Under the pieces are notes generated by a model. It searched no databases and was not told where the DNA came from. It saw only the letters and a list, made by a program, of their open reading frames with translations. Made by a program: the position numbers and the translations under genes. DNA of 6,385 bases from Anaerolineae bacterium (lineage in GTDB: Bacteria; Chloroflexota; Anaerolineae; B4-G1; DUEL01): NCBI GenBank assembly GCA_029932895.1, contig JAOZPF010000049.1, positions 1 through 6,385 of the forward strand, written 5' to 3'. Below, piece by piece: positions 6,225 through 6,385 of the stretch. Every line of letters begins with the position of its first letter. Position 1 is the first letter of the stretch.

Positions 6225-6243
6225 GCGGAGGGTTGGTCAGCAG

Positions 6244-6288
6244 ATGAAGCGGATTAAGCGGATGGAGCGGATGAAGCGGATTGGGTGG
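6244..6288. repeat. Degenerate 9-bp tandem repeat, five copies
   Basis: Plus-strand units are ATGAAGCGG, ATTAAGCGG, ATGGAGCGG, ATGAAGCGG and ATTGGGTGG, directly head to tail, with a decayed sixth unit (ATTGCGATC) after them. The period of nine gives an incidental small open frame rich in K, R and M, which I do not regard as a gene. The array lies about 20 bp upstream of the operon's -35 element. Confidence 0.85.
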
Positions 6289-6300
6289 ATTGCGATCCGC
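6285..6300 (+). repeat. Small inverted repeat at the end of the 9-bp array
   Basis: GTGGAT and ATCCGC pair (one G-T wobble) around a TGCG tetraloop, giving a six-pair hairpin on the plus strand. The first arm is part of the last 9-bp units and the second is their reverse complement. No T-run follows. Function unknown. Confidence 0.4.
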
Positions 6301-6311
6301 CACGAGCAGAG

Positions 6312-6326
6312 CCAAAAGCCTTTTGG
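6312..6326. repeat. Short perfect inverted repeat between the two tandem arrays
   Basis: CCAAAA and TTTTGG flank a three-base GCC loop, a perfect six-pair stem on either strand. It is A/T-rich and short, so a weak terminator for a gene beyond the right edge is possible but not shown. Confidence 0.45.
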
Positions 6327-6329
6327 AGT

Positions 6330-6385
6330 AGAGGCTTTAGCCGGACCAGAACGGAGGCTTTAGCCGGACCGGAACGGAGGCTTTA
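6330..6385. repeat. 23-bp tandem repeat, two full copies plus a partial one at the window edge
   Basis: Copies at 6330-6352 and 6353-6375 differ at two positions (AG versus GG at the start, A versus G near position 19). The first 10 bases of a third copy (GGAGGCTTTA) end the window. Each unit contains GGCTTTAGCC, a small self-complementary core. No open frame that I trust spans it. The array continues to the right, so the copy number is unknown. Confidence 0.9.

Noticed and set aside
6244..6363. Plus-strand 39-codon open frame beginning with a repetitive basic peptide
   Set aside because: It is the translation of the 9-bp and 23-bp tandem repeats, with no ribosome binding site and no recognisable product.
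6330..6385. CRISPR array
   Set aside because: The 23-bp units abut directly with no unique spacers, and no cas gene is present.

Overview
The window reads as a GC-rich bacterial chromosome segment in which every gene lies on the minus strand. The membrane GAF sensor architecture, the RimI with an inserted segment, and the style of the intergenic repeats resemble Chloroflexota (Anaerolineae-like) genomes. That placement is an impression from protein character, not a computed one.

In transcription order (right to left), the right edge (about 6189-6385) has no gene I can support. It holds a 23-bp tandem repeat running off the window, a short inverted repeat, a degenerate 9-bp tandem repeat, and then a strong sigma-A-type promoter (TTGTCC, 17 bp, TATAAT). 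The predicted transcription start of that promoter is at or one base before the tsaE ATG, so the mRNA is probably leaderless. Then follow six tightly packed genes: tsaE, tsaB, rimI, a family 4 uracil-DNA glycosylase gene, glnA and rsgA. Their spacings run from -8 to +30 bp, and stop codons, Shine-Dalgarno sequences and starts abut or overlap, so this looks like one operon.

TsaE and TsaB belong to the machinery that makes the t6A modification on ANN-decoding tRNAs. RimI acetylates ribosomal protein S18 and is a classical neighbour of tsaB. RsgA is a GTPase of 30S subunit maturation. The operon is therefore translation-centred, with a DNA repair enzyme and a type I glutamine synthetase inserted. 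The glutamine synthetase has Phe where the adenylylated Tyr of the enterobacterial enzyme sits.

Immediately after rsgA a second promoter with an extended -10 (TGCTATAAT) drives a tRNA-Val(CAC) gene. After a 66-bp spacer with a GC-rich hairpin, a multi-pass membrane protein with a GAF domain begins and runs off the left edge. It is probably a sensor histidine kinase, with its catalytic part outside the window.

I see no mobile element, CRISPR array or clearly new system. The most interesting points are the leaderless promoter, the unusual gene content of the tsaE-rimI operon, the non-adenylylatable glutamine synthetase, and the two repeat families at the right edge.
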